A stretch of 30,837 nt of DNA, from the NCBI GenBank assembly GCA_051004815.1, contig JBPCJY010000147.1, positions 1 through 30,837 on the forward strand, in the 5' to 3' direction. The stretch comes from JBBQXY01 sp051004815 (GTDB lineage: Bacteria > Chloroflexota > Ktedonobacteria > Ktedonobacterales > Ktedonobacteraceae). The notes below the pieces were generated by a model. It made no database searches, had not been told where the DNA came from, and saw only the letters and a program-made list of their open reading frames with translations. This document shows, one piece after another, positions 14,910 to 22,859 of this stretch (positions within the stretch are counted from its first letter, which is position 1; the number at the start of each line of letters is the position of its first letter). The position numbers were made by a program, and so were the translations under genes.

Positions 14910-16349
14910 CTAGCTTGCCAATGCTTTAGCTACTTTATCGGCTTGCTCAGCCACCAGTATATCGCCTTTCATCCAGCGTGCTCCAAAGATGCCCACCAGT
15001 CCAGCGATCACCAGTGCTGGTGTGCAGGTAATCAGCAGTGCAGTAGTGAGGTCCTGGCCGGCTATACCTTGCGCGAAGTGTTGTCCATGCGTTGGGTCAA
15101 AGCTGGTGGCGAGGTAGCCCACCAGCGAAGGGGCAAAGGCATCGCCCAGCATGTGCGCGAACAACAATGAGATCGCGACCGATGAGGCACGCAGGTATGA
15201 AGGCACAACATCTTGCGTAGCAGCCGTGCTGGGGCCGTTATAGATGCTCAGCAAGAGGACGGTCAGGAAGAAAAAGATGCTGAACGTGGTGAAGGTATGA
15301 ATGGTGATAGCCAGCGCGAACGATGGCGCACTGAGCAGGAAACCAATGCCGCAGACCAGCACTCTGGCCCCTGGATAGCGGCGATTGAGCGCGTCGGCCA
15401 TATAGCCGCCAATGACGACACCAGCGATACCCGCCAGCACAATCACGCCACCAGAGAAGATACCCGCGAAACTTGAGTCCAGGCCAAAAGTATCCTTCTG
15501 CTGCAAAAAGATGGGCAAGAAGACGGTATTCACGCCCAGGACAAAGAAGGCAAAAATCTGCATGACGATCAGCACGACCAGCGTTTTGATACGCAACAGC
15601 GAACCGAATTGGGAGAAAACGTTACGAGGAATAGTGTGTGGCACCTCCTCAACCTCCGTCTCGTTGGCGAAGGAATGTGGATTGAGGTCCGCTATATCTT
15701 CCTGATGTTCCTCGTCGGCCTGATTACGCCGTGGTTCACGCAACCGCCAGGCAATAAAGGCCACAATCAGCCCTGGCACACCCACGATCAGGAACGATAA
15801 ACGCCACGCGCTTGACGGCAAGGCTTTAGCTGTCACAACACCGCCTACCACGAAGCCAATCATGAGGCCAACGTATTGACCTGTGCTCCACCAGCTCATG
15901 ATGCGTGAACGTTTCTTGCGACTGAAATAATCGCTCATCAAGGCGGTGCCAGCCGGAAAATAACCCGCCTCGCCGATACCCAACACCATACGCGAGAGAA
16001 AAAGGGTGAGGAACGTATTGGCTATGGCGGTAAAGGCAGTTGCCAGGCTCCAGACGGCCACACAAACAGCGACCACGTTCTTGCGCTTTGAGCGGTCGGC
16101 CCAGATACCTAATGGAATGGTACCCAGCGTGTAGATGATAAGGAAGGCCGAGGTGAGATAGCCTACGCCATCAAGCCCAATACCGAGTTCTTTACCAATG
16201 CGGTTAGAGGCCCCGATAAACAGGTAGCGATCCAGATAATTGAGCAGGCTGATAAAGAACATGACGAAGAAGACGAAAGATGCATAGCGGCTAGCTTTGC
16301 GTTTGGTAACACCTACGCCTGTAGCGGCGGTTGGGGCGACATCACTCAT
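14910..16349 (-). CDS. MFS transporter, spinster-like
   Basis: A 479-residue major facilitator with 12 predicted helices. NYLDRYLF in helix 1, GIWADRSKRKN in the loop between helices 2 and 3 (the MFS motif A position), and SRMVLGIGEAGYFPAGTALM in helix 4 resemble the spinster/anion-type branch. A long, acidic central loop (about 205-260, with EDIADLNP and TEVEEVP) separates the two six-helix halves. GGAGG lies four bases before the ATG. It is the first gene of a three-gene set with the GNAT and the HisD-like dehydrogenase, so it probably imports or exports their substrate. The substrate cannot be assigned from sequence. Confidence 0.9.
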   Translation of the reverse strand: MSDVAPTAATGVGVTKRKASRYASFVFFVMFFISLLNYLDRYLFIGASNRIGKELGIGLDGVGYLTSAFLIIYTLGTIPLGIWADRSKRKNVVAVCVAVWSLATAFTAIANTFLTLFLSRMVLGIGEAGYFPAGTALMSDYFSRKKRSRIMSWWSTGQYVGLMIGFVVGGVVTAKALPSSAWRLSFLIVGVPGLIVAFIAWRLREPRRNQADEEHQEDIADLNPHSFANETEVEEVPHTIPRNVFSQFGSLLRIKTLVVLIVMQIFAFFVLGVNTVFLPIFLQQKDTFGLDSSFAGIFSGGVIVLAGIAGVVIGGYMADALNRRYPGARVLVCGIGFLLSAPSFALAITIHTFTTFSIFFFLTVLLLSIYNGPSTAATQDVVPSYLRASSVAISLLFAHMLGDAFAPSLVGYLATSFDPTHGQHFAQGIAGQDLTTALLITCTPALVIAGLVGIFGARWMKGDILVAEQADKVAKALAS

Positions 16350-16482
16350 GTTACCTCCAAATCAGGGGACGAAATATAACGGCGAGGTCGAACGTACAAA
16401 AATATCACCTGTACCATATCATAGTTTGGGAAAAGAGGGAAGAGGGAAAATGGCCTATTCAAAGGCGCAATAAAGTGCGCTC

Positions 16483-17295
16483 CTACTTCCGTAAGCGCAA
16501 CATTTCGAGGAAGCTCCAAGATTTGAGATCGCGTTCCAGGTGGAAGCGCAGCAGGTCATGCATGATCGCCTCCAATTCGGTCAATAGCGGCGTAGCGAGG
16601 CGTAGGCGCGGGACCTCGTTCCAGGTACTGCGCTGCAAGAGTCGCAAGACTTTGAGGGCATTCACGGAGAGCGTGCGTGTCCAAAAGCGCGAACATTGCG
16701 GGCATAACGCGCCGCCAAGCGAAGGGGAGAAGCCATTCTCTACCGGTCGCAATTCACTGGCACAGTGAGCACAATTGCGCAGCGAAGGTTCGTAGCCGGT
16801 ATTGGATAGCAGGTGTATTTCAAAGTAGCGCAACAGGAGATAGGTACGCACATGTTCCTGCCCAGGAACGAGTGTCCCTTTCTGCTTGCGCTCTTGCAGA
16901 TCAAGCACATCGGCCTCGATGCTACGCAGCAGCTCCAGCATCAGGTTGTAGACTTCGGTGTGTGGGGTATGTTCTTCGATGAAGCGATCTACCAGTTCCG
17001 CCAGGTAGAGGCCACAGGTCATATGCCAGAGATCATCGCGCAGGTGCAGAAAATTTTCGCGAACCTCGGCCTGGGTGATGATATCGAGGTTGCGCCCAAG
17101 AGCCACTTGTAACTGGCTATGGCTCAAAAGCTCTAAATGGCCGGATTTTTTGCTGATGGGGCGGCGTATCCCTTTGGCAATAGCATGGAACTTGCCTTTG
17201 TGGGGCGTAAAAATGGTCAGGATGCGATCAGCCTCGCCCAAGTCGATGCGCTTGAGGACGATAGCTTCGATGGCATAGCTGTGTTGCTGTCGCAT
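16483..17295 (-). CDS. recO: DNA repair protein RecO
   Basis: This is a recombination mediator that helps load RecA on SSB-coated DNA in the RecFOR pathway. The OB-fold N-terminus is typical (AIVLKRIDLGEADRILTIFT, then HAIAKGIRRPISK). The helical middle carries LYLAELVDRF. The C-terminal zinc site is formed by CAHC and CPQC. The ATG at 17295 gives 270 residues, near the family norm. The longest frame would use a GTG at 17328, adding 11 residues that do not look conserved and running toward the tRNA terminator, so I prefer the shorter form. It lies just downstream of the tRNA-Cys terminator and is the last gene on this strand before 16482. Confidence 0.93.
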   Translation of the reverse strand: MRQQHSYAIEAIVLKRIDLGEADRILTIFTPHKGKFHAIAKGIRRPISKKSGHLELLSHSQLQVALGRNLDIITQAEVRENFLHLRDDLWHMTCGLYLAELVDRFIEEHTPHTEVYNLMLELLRSIEADVLDLQERKQKGTLVPGQEHVRTYLLLRYFEIHLLSNTGYEPSLRNCAHCASELRPVENGFSPSLGGALCPQCSRFWTRTLSVNALKVLRLLQRSTWNEVPRLRLATPLLTELEAIMHDLLRFHLERDLKSWSFLEMLRLRK

Positions 17296-17335
17296 GATGG
17301 ATGTGTCCCAATGTAGTGAACGGCGCACAAAAAAG

Positions 17336-17366
17336 AAAAAACGTGATTGCAGTAATCACGTTTTTT
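17336..17366 (-). terminator. Intrinsic terminator after the tRNA pair (bidirectional form)
   Basis: A perfect 13-bp inverted repeat, AAAAAACGTGATT and AATCACGTTTTTT, flanks a 5-base loop. Read on the minus strand, it lies directly after tRNA-Cys and ends in a T-run, so it should terminate the tRNA transcript before recO. It also has a T-run on the plus strand. Confidence 0.88.
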
Positions 17367-17369
17367 GGG

Positions 17370-17440
17370 AGGCGACGAGCGGACTCGAACCGCTGGTGCA
17401 GCTTTTGCAGAGCCGTGCCTTACCACTTGGCGACGTCGCC
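17370..17440 (-). tRNA. tRNA-Cys (anticodon GCA)
   Basis: The minus strand folds into a complete cloverleaf of 71 bases. The acceptor stem is GGCGACG/CGTCGCC, the D-arm GCCAAGTGGTAAGGC, the anticodon stem CGGCT/AGCTG around CTGCAAA, and the T-arm AGCGG-TTCGAGT-CCGCT. The discriminator base is U, as expected for cysteine. CCA is not encoded (the gene is followed by CCC). It lies 19 bases after tRNA-Gly. Confidence 0.97.
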
Positions 17441-17459
17441 GCTTAGTATCAGGAAGGGG

Positions 17460-17531
17460 AGCGGGAGACGGGGATCGAACCCGCGACTTTCTCCTTGGCA
17501 AGGAGATGCTCTACCACTGAGCCACTCCCGC
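17460..17531 (-). tRNA. tRNA-Gly (anticodon GCC)
   Basis: A complete 72-base cloverleaf on the minus strand: acceptor GCGGGAG/CTCCCGC, D-arm GCTCAGTGGTAGAGC, anticodon stem TCTCC/GGAGA around TTGCCAA, and T-arm GCGGG-TTCGATC-CCCGT. CCA is not encoded. It is first in a Gly-Cys tRNA transcript with its own promoter. Confidence 0.97.
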
Positions 17532-17533
17532 GT

Positions 17534-17553
17534 ATTGAAAGCGAACTTTCAAT
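17534..17553 (-). other. Leader hairpin with UUCG loop before tRNA-Gly
   Basis: On the minus strand, ATTGAAAG-TTCG-CTTTCAAT is a perfect 8-bp stem closed by a TTCG tetraloop. It sits between the promoter -10 box and the mature tRNA-Gly 5' end, so it would be in the precursor leader. It may help RNase P processing or protect the 5' end; this is inference. Confidence 0.6.
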
Positions 17554-17568
17554 TTCGTTTGCATGATT

Positions 17569-17597
17569 AAGATATCATACCAGTTGGGATTTGTCAA
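17569..17597 (-). promoter_or_regulatory. Promoter of the tRNA-Gly/tRNA-Cys transcript
   Basis: On the minus strand a perfect TTGACA (17592-17597) and TATCTT (17569-17574) are separated by 17 bases. This predicts a start near 17562, about 30 bases before tRNA-Gly. Confidence 0.75.
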
Positions 17598-17631
17598 TAT
17601 GTTTTTTGGGGGGAGGATTCATTCCTTGGGT

Positions 17632-17736
17632 CGCTATTCCGCTCTGCGTTACCGTCTGTACGACATCGACATCCTCATCAATCGCACCCTAGTCTATCTC
17701 ACCTTAACAGCTATCTTAGCTGTGATCTACAGCTGA
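17632..17736 (+). pseudogene. Remnant of a membrane sensor histidine kinase
   Basis: One plus-strand frame reads LRYRLYDIDILINRTLVY and then LTLTAILAVIYS before a TGA at 17734. The pattern YRL(Y/W/F)DID(I/V/L)LINR(T/A)LVY matches, as I recall it, the boundary of the N-terminal membrane region in a group of Chloroflexota and actinobacterial sensor kinases. Only about 34 residues are left, with no start codon, no kinase domain and no remaining upstream helices. I read it as a gene fragment left by deletion. The rest of the 355-base gap (17532-17886) holds the tRNA promoter and leader hairpin, a lone TATAAT at 17753-17758 on the plus strand without a good -35, and the Shine-Dalgarno of the next gene. 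Confidence 0.6.
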
Positions 17737-17886
17737 TGGCGTTTCTCAAAAGTATAATCAGACCTGATATTATGCCTATCATCAATACTTTTACATGCTT
17801 TTGGCGTAAGTATAGACAAACAAAAATGGATTGTAATAAACTTAACATTGGGTAGGCATTAAGTCACTAGTAAAAGGAGCATAACT

Positions 17887-18162
17887 ATGTTACAAGACAA
17901 GGAGACTTTCACCATCGAGGAGCTGTATGAGGAGTTGCCGATTACTCTGGTAGAGCTGGGACAGCGAAGCGGATTGAATGAGGTAACGATTGCTCGCATC
18001 AGGGATGGCAAGCCGACCCGGCGCGTTTCTCTGAATAAGCTACTGCTCGCTCTGTCTGCTGTTTACGAGCGGACCTTAACCATCAGGAATATTACCGGTG
18101 TGAATGTTCAGGTAAACAGGCGATTGGAGAGAAAAGCGCAGAGAGAAGAGGCTATTGCCTAG
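17887..18162 (+). CDS. Small helix-turn-helix (XRE-like) regulator
   Basis: The 91-residue protein carries an HTH of the Cro/C1 type: ITLVELGQRSGLNEVTIARI is a helix-turn-recognition helix, followed by RDGKPTRRVSLNKLLLALS, which matches the rest of the XRE domain. The last 25 residues are basic and Glu/Arg-rich. AAAGGAG is placed eight bases before the ATG, so it should be translated. It is on the plus strand beside a broken antirepressor-like gene and a perfect 15-base palindrome (18256-18270). A repressor/antirepressor relationship is an attractive inference but is unproven. No membrane or ligand domain is present. Confidence 0.8.
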   Translation: MLQDKETFTIEELYEELPITLVELGQRSGLNEVTIARIRDGKPTRRVSLNKLLLALSAVYERTLTIRNITGVNVQVNRRLERKAQREEAIA

Positions 18163-18255
18163 CCCGGCGAGGGTGCGTACTTCGGCTGCCAACCATAAAG
18201 CGCACCATCGCCTGGCATCGACTTGACAATCAAAGTATAGCACATTGAGGGGGGG

Positions 18256-18270
18256 ATCGTACTGTACGAT
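18256..18270. promoter_or_regulatory. Perfect palindrome, operator-like
   Basis: ATCGTAC and GTACGAT flank a single central T, with partial GGGG/CCCC symmetry outside. The site lies between the HTH gene and the antirepressor-like remnant, about 25 bases before a possible TTG start at 18296 that is preceded by AGAGGTG. The size and symmetry fit a dimeric HTH operator. The binding protein is not known. Confidence 0.5.
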
Positions 18271-18348
18271 TACCCCGCCTAATAAGAGGTGTAGATTTGA
18301 ACGACGAGCAAGAGCAAGACTCAGACTCACAAGCACTCATAGCAAACC

Positions 18349-18933
18349 ATGGCTACTCTGGTACTGCACGCGGTTCCTTACTGGCTGGCCACCATCGATA
18401 CACGGCGCATGGACAAAGATGATCCACGACGCACTGAAATCTTGGCATACCAACGGGAAGCAGTTGACGCACTCTATGCCTGGGCATCGACACCCAAGAT
18501 AATAACACCTTTTGCCGATCTAGTTCCTGCTGAGCCAGTCACACAACCACCGAGGCCCGCTCCGAATGCATCGATTGAGGAATGGATTTACTACCATCAA
18601 CAAATGCTCACTGTTCTGGAGTAGCAGCGCGATATAGAGTACTGGCGCGGAAGCGTGGAAGCGCGATTAGAGGGACTTGAGGCAATCACTGGCCTTATTC
18701 CTGAAATATTGGAACGACTTGGAGCCGAAACACTCACGATAGAGCACCAACGTTCTGTACAAAGCCTCGTGAAACGCTTGCACGATGCGACCGACAAGCC
18801 CTATGGCACAATCTATGATGACCTTAAGACAGCGTTCGCTACCCCACGATATCAGGATATCCACGAAAACGAGTGGGATAAGGTGCTCAACTGGTTTCAA
18901 GTCCAGATCGATAGGTCAAAGGGTAAGAGATAA
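18349..18933 (+). pseudogene. Broken phage-antirepressor-like gene (P22_AR_N family)
   Basis: One frame runs from 18349 to 18933, interrupted by a single TAG at 18622-18624. The first part has VPYWLATIDTRR followed by ILAYQREAVDALYAWA, like the end of the P22 antirepressor N-terminal domain. A Pro-rich linker (PAEPVTQPPRPAP) follows. After the TAG comes QRDIEYWRGSVEARLEGLEA and a helical C-terminal region ending in DRSKGKR. As I recall the family, a Trp (TGG) usually precedes QRD, so TAG is a one-base nonsense change. The start of the domain is also missing: upstream, a different frame from TTG 18296 (LNDEQEQDSDSQALIANHG) may be its displaced N-terminus. I therefore call it a pseudogene rather than two small genes. 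Stretch 18934-19088 holds nothing I recognise. Confidence 0.65.
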
Positions 18934-19088
18934 AGAGAGGATGAAAGCATCGGCAAGGAAGAGTGGAGGATAAGTTTTCCCCTTCCCACGTCAACGATGA
19001 GTAACTCTACGGAAAGTGCAGGAAAGACCACAAGTTGGAATGGCATCTCAAATGTACCCGATTTCCAGTCCCCTGGCCTTTCCCAAAT

Positions 19089-20216
19089 CTACAATATCTC
19101 TCTCAACCCTTGTCCCGTATACGACTCGCGCACCTCGGCGATCTGTTCGGGCGTTCCCTGAGCGATCAGTTTGCCGCCCGCTGCACCGCCTTCCGGTCCA
19201 AAGTCGATGACCCAATCGGCTGCCTTTACCAATTCCAGGTTATGTTCTACGACCAGCACGGTGTTGCCTGCATCCACGAGTCGTTGCAGCACGCCTAGCA
19301 AACGGGCCGTATCGGCCAGGTGCAGGCCGGTGGTCGGTTCGTCGAGTAAGTACAGCGTGCGACCGCTGATGCGGCGGCCCAGTTCCTTCGCCAGCTTTAC
19401 GCGCTGGGCTTCGCCGCCTGAAAGCGTGGTGGCGGGTTGCCTTAGTTGGAGATAGCCCAGACCGACATCGGAGAGCACCTGGAGGCGGGAGAGGGCGGCA
19501 GGAACATCCTTGAACAGTGCCAGGGCTTCTTCGATGGTCAAATCAAGCACCTGGGAAATGTCATGGTCACGGTAACGTACCGTGAGCGTCTCGTGCGTGA
19601 AGCGGCGTCCGTGGCAGGTCGGGCAGCGCACTTCCACGTCAGGCAAGAAATGCATTTTGACGGTCAGGGCTCCCGTGCCTTCGCAACGCTCGCAACGTCC
19701 ACCCGACACGTTGAACGAGAAGTGCCGGGCGGATAACCCACGGCGGCGCGCTTCAGGGGTAGCGGCAAAGGCTTCGCGGATCGGGGTAAACGTATCAGAA
19801 TAGGTCGCGGCGTTCGAGCGCGGGATGCGCCCGATGTGCTCCTGGTCGATGGTGATGATCTTATCGAGATATTCTAAGCCTTCGATAGCGTCGTGTTCAC
19901 CGGGGGCGTCGCTAGCACCATAGAGACGCTGGCGGATGGCGCGATCGAGGATGTCGAATACCCGCGTAGATTTTCTGGAGCCGGATACACCCGTCACAGC
20001 CACCAGCAGGCCCAGCGGTAGGCGCACTGTGACGTTCTGGAGGTTGTGCTGGCGAGCACCGTGGATGATAATGGCTTTGCCATTTGGCACGCGACGCGGC
20101 GGAACAGGAATGGCTACCCGCCCGGCCAGATAATCTCCGGTGAGCGACTCGCGTTGCCCTGCGACCTCAGCAGGCGTACCGGCAGCGACTACCTGCCCGC
20201 CGTGCTTGCCTCCCCT
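19089..20216 (-). pseudogene. uvrA: UvrA paralog, 3' part after frameshift (second ATPase half)
   Basis: This is the second half of a UvrA-type ABC ATPase, in a frame shifted by one base from the first half. The open frame continues upstream of the GTG at 20090 to the shift point near 20211-20222, encoding RGGKHGGQVVAAGTPAEVAG and onward. Zinc-finger cysteines (CERCEGTG and CPTCHGRRF), the signature LSGGEAQRVKLA and Walker B LYLLDEPTTGLH are present. The Walker A motif is damaged: GSGKSTL has become GSRKSTR, with Arg (codon AGA at 19974-19976) replacing the P-loop glycine and a second Arg replacing Leu. That should abolish ATP binding at this site. The C-terminus is complete (YTGQGLREIL). Together these point to a decaying gene. 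Confidence 0.85.
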
Positions 20217-21631
20217 GGGCCGAAGTCGACCACGTAATCAGCGGCGGAGATCATTTCCAGGTCGTGTTCGATAACGATGACGGTGTTGTCGAGATCGCGC
20301 AAGCGGCGCAAGACGTCGATCAGGCGGTGGGTGTCGCGATGGTGCAGGCCAATAGTCGGCTCGTCGAAAACGTAAAGTACGCCGCTCAACCCCGAACCGA
20401 GCAAAGAAGCCAGGCGCAGACGTTGGGCCTCACCGGCTGAAAGGGTCGGCGATGAGCGTTCCATGGTCAGATATCCAGCACCGACTTCGACCAGCCGCGC
20501 GATGCCCTCGCCCAGATAGACCAGGATAGGTTCGGCGATGAGCATTTCATCAGGACTGAGTACGGCGGGGAGACCGTCCAACCAGGTGCCGAGCTCGCCG
20601 AGCGACAGTCGCGAGAGCGCAATGATCGTCTCCCCGTTGACGGTCACAGCCCTGCTTTCAGGGCGCAGGCGCGTGCCGCCGCAGTCGGGACAGGTCTGGG
20701 TGATCAGGAATTCTTCCAGCTTGTCGCGGTAATCGGCCTCGTTGATATGTTCGTGGACGTGTTCAGCGTAGCGGCGCAGGAGATTGGTGGTGATGCCTTC
20801 GAAGCGTCCCTGGCGGACGGTGGTTGGCGGCTCGATAGTTGGGAAGTGGCGGGGAAAGAGTGGGCTATGTACGCCAAAGAACAGCAGGTCGCGTTGCGAC
20901 TGGGTGTAGTCTTTGACCAGCAGCGAGAAATCGAATTCAAACCCGTAATGGGCAGCGGCTGCCTGCAAGGTGGAGGTGTAGTAGTCAAGGAGATGGACAT
21001 CCCAACCGGAAACGGCACCATCTGAGATGCTCTTGTGCTCGTCGACCAGGCGTTTGAGGTTGGCCTGCTGGACGACACCCAAGCCGGTGCAGGTTGGACA
21101 GGCCCCATCGGGTTTATTAAAGGAGAAATTAGCCATGCCGATCTCTGGCACAGGCGTGCCACAATGTGGGCAGGGAAAGCTTTCTTCCGGAGCGGCGGCA
21201 TCGTCGTCCACGCTGGCTTCACCCTCCCATTCCACGTTAGCAGGGTCGAAGGAGGGCGGGACATCTTTTCCACAGGCCGGACAGGGGCGGTGTCCCAGGC
21301 GAGCAAACAACACGCGCAGGTAGGTATAGATATCCGTGGCAGTGCCAACCGTTGACCGCGGGCTGTGGTTGGTGAGATGTTGGTCTATGCTGATCGATGG
21401 GGAAAGCCCGCTGATGGCATCGACTGGGGGTTTCGCCAGCCCAAAGCCAACCATTCCGAGCGCTTCCAGGTATTGGCGCTGACCTTCTTTATACAAGATG
21501 TCGAACCCCAGGGTGGATTTGCCTGAACCGGACAGCCCGGTCAGCACGACGAGCTGGTTCTTGGGGATCGTAAGTGAGACATTTTTCAGGTTATGCAGCC
21601 GAGCGCCGCGAATAGTGATGTGAGCAGTCAT
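20189..21631 (-). pseudogene. uvrA: UvrA paralog (UvrA2-like), 5' part before frameshift (first ATPase half)
   Basis: This is the first half of a UvrA-like DNA-damage-binding ATPase. The start ATG at 21631 has GGAGG four bases upstream; a longer frame reaches 21718. Walker A LTGLSGSGKSTLGFDIL, the motif SPRSTVGTATDIYTYLR, zinc knuckles (CPAC, CPHC, CPTC and CPDCGGTRL), signature LSAGEAQRLRLA and Walker B LYVFDEPTIGLH are intact. After CPAC the protein passes quickly to FSFNKPDGACPTC, so most of the UvrB-binding domain is missing, as in UvrA2-type paralogs. This half ends at a TAG after DFGPGEASTAGR. A one-base shift at GGCCCAGGGG restores the frame of the second half; the joined protein would be about 848 residues. 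The genuine uvrA is presumably elsewhere. Confidence 0.88.
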
Positions 21632-21807
21632 CTGTCCTCCAATGGCCTTAAGGGTAGCTAGATTCAATACGAAGTATAGGGACGGTATCCATATTGATTG
21701 TATAACCCTGGTGTGCATAGGGAGGGTTGCAATTAATTCTCAATCTCATTAACTCTAATGGGCATTTCATGGTCAAATATAGACAACTGCTGCCTTCTAC
21801 CTGTCTC

Positions 21808-22245
21808 TTACCCGACAAACGTCGCGCCGGTCATCACCCCAACAGCCAGTACGGTCAAGACAAACCCTGCGATAGCCCAGCGGCGGGCAGGGGCATTTCC
21901 CGTTTTACTGCTCCGCAGAATCGCGGGACGTAAAGCACCATCGCCGATACCAAGAAGCACAATCGTGATCACAAAGCCTGTGATAATAAGGCCTCCCCAT
22001 GCGCTCCCAAAGAGATTCGCAAAGCCGTTCGTTCTCGTGATTAGAACCAGCCCGAAGCCCATGGTGAATGTTCCTGCGTAGGTAAGAACGCGTACGGTTG
22101 TAATCGCTAGTCGTATGAGTGTCTCGTTCGGCCCTTTTCCAAGCAGAGGTATGATGAAAAATGCCAGGAGCGCGTAGCCACCTACCCATATGGCTGCTCC
22201 TAATATATGTCCGTAACGTATCAGCCACGAGATGAATATCGTCAT
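21808..22245 (-). CDS. Four-helix membrane protein, CopD-like
   Basis: A 145-residue integral membrane protein with four hydrophobic segments (about 5-35, 45-70, 77-100 and 120-143). The N-terminal RYGHILGAAIWVGGYALL, with a His and a Trp-Val-Gly-Gly in helix 1, resembles the CopD/small copper-resistance membrane family. Other metal-ligand residues are not obvious, so copper transport is only a possibility. The start has AAAGGA and a close AAGG before the ATG. It follows a MerR-type regulator by 74 bases on the same strand. The 176-base gap upstream of the UvrA paralog (21632-21807) shows no gene. Confidence 0.72.
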   Translation of the reverse strand: MTIFISWLIRYGHILGAAIWVGGYALLAFFIIPLLGKGPNETLIRLAITTVRVLTYAGTFTMGFGLVLITRTNGFANLFGSAWGGLIITGFVITIVLLGIGDGALRPAILRSSKTGNAPARRWAIAGFVLTVLAVGVMTGATFVG

Positions 22246-22319
22246 CCTTGTTCCTTTCGTTTATCCAGCATGCGCTCTTCTGTTAATGATAAGAGCAAAA
22301 AGGCTTTTTCTCACGCCCA

Positions 22320-22787
22320 CTACTTTCCTTCATAAATACCTCCTAATCCTATTCGAAACCCACACCGCTCGTAGAATTTAGCTCGTTCGGATAAGAAATC
22401 GACGTGAATCTGAAGCGGCTGGATGGTGGCGTCTGCTGGCGCACCAAAGGCCCAGCACTCGAGCAGAGCGGCGGCGACGGCCTGTGTACGCTCTGATTGT
22501 ACGAGTGCCAGGTGACTGTAGGCAAGCTCCAGCGCGTCTCCCAGGTCGCCGCTGACGGTAGCCTGGATGATGCGAATTCCCGATTGATAGATAGCTTTGC
22601 CAGGATATTGATTGCCATAGACCTGGCAAGCCAGACGCAGGCAATCGAGGTGGTGCTGCGTGAAACGTCGGTAGCCGGACGGGCTGTGCTCGACAGGAGA
22701 CAGTATGCCCTTGTCCGCGTAGCGACGCACGGTATTGAGATGGACACCGACGGATTTGGCCAGATCGGACGTACGCAGATATTTCAT
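22320..22787 (-). CDS. MerR-family transcriptional regulator
   Basis: The 155-residue protein starts with a MerR winged HTH: YLRTSDLAKSVGVHLNTVRR, the wing YADKGILSP, then SPSGYRRFTQHHLDCLRLA. A helical region follows (SGDLGDALELAYSHLALVQS), and the end is QPLQIHVDFLSERAKFYERC and a short glycine-rich tail. As I recall, longer relatives carry a second HTH after the helical region. Here that part may be missing or replaced, so a C-terminal truncation is possible. No Cys-rich metal loop typical of CueR or MerR is seen. No clear Shine-Dalgarno precedes the ATG. It probably shares a transcript with the CopD-like gene downstream. Confidence 0.82.
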   Translation of the reverse strand: MKYLRTSDLAKSVGVHLNTVRRYADKGILSPVEHSPSGYRRFTQHHLDCLRLACQVYGNQYPGKAIYQSGIRIIQATVSGDLGDALELAYSHLALVQSERTQAVAAALLECWAFGAPADATIQPLQIHVDFLSERAKFYERCGFRIGLGGIYEGK

Positions 22788-22859
22788 GTAATGAATTATG
22801 TTTGATTTTTATTGCGAAATCAAGAGCTTTTGTAGCGTTGAGTCCGATAGAGAAGGATA

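Noticed and set aside
18223..18241. TTGACA followed by TATAGC as a promoter
   Set aside because: The spacer is only 7 bases.
18655..18933. A separate 92-residue gene
   Set aside because: It is in the same frame as 18349-18621 and separated only by a TAG, so it is the second part of a broken gene.
20204..20222. Programmed -1 frameshifting in the UvrA paralog
   Set aside because: The shift is in the -1 direction, but the preceding base breaks the X XXY YYZ heptamer (C GGC CCA), and the damaged second P-loop points to decay.
22246..22319. GAG-AAAAA-GCC-TTTTT-G-CTC hairpin as a terminator after the MerR gene
   Set aside because: The stem is bulged and A/T-rich and lacks a proper T-run, so support is too weak to list.
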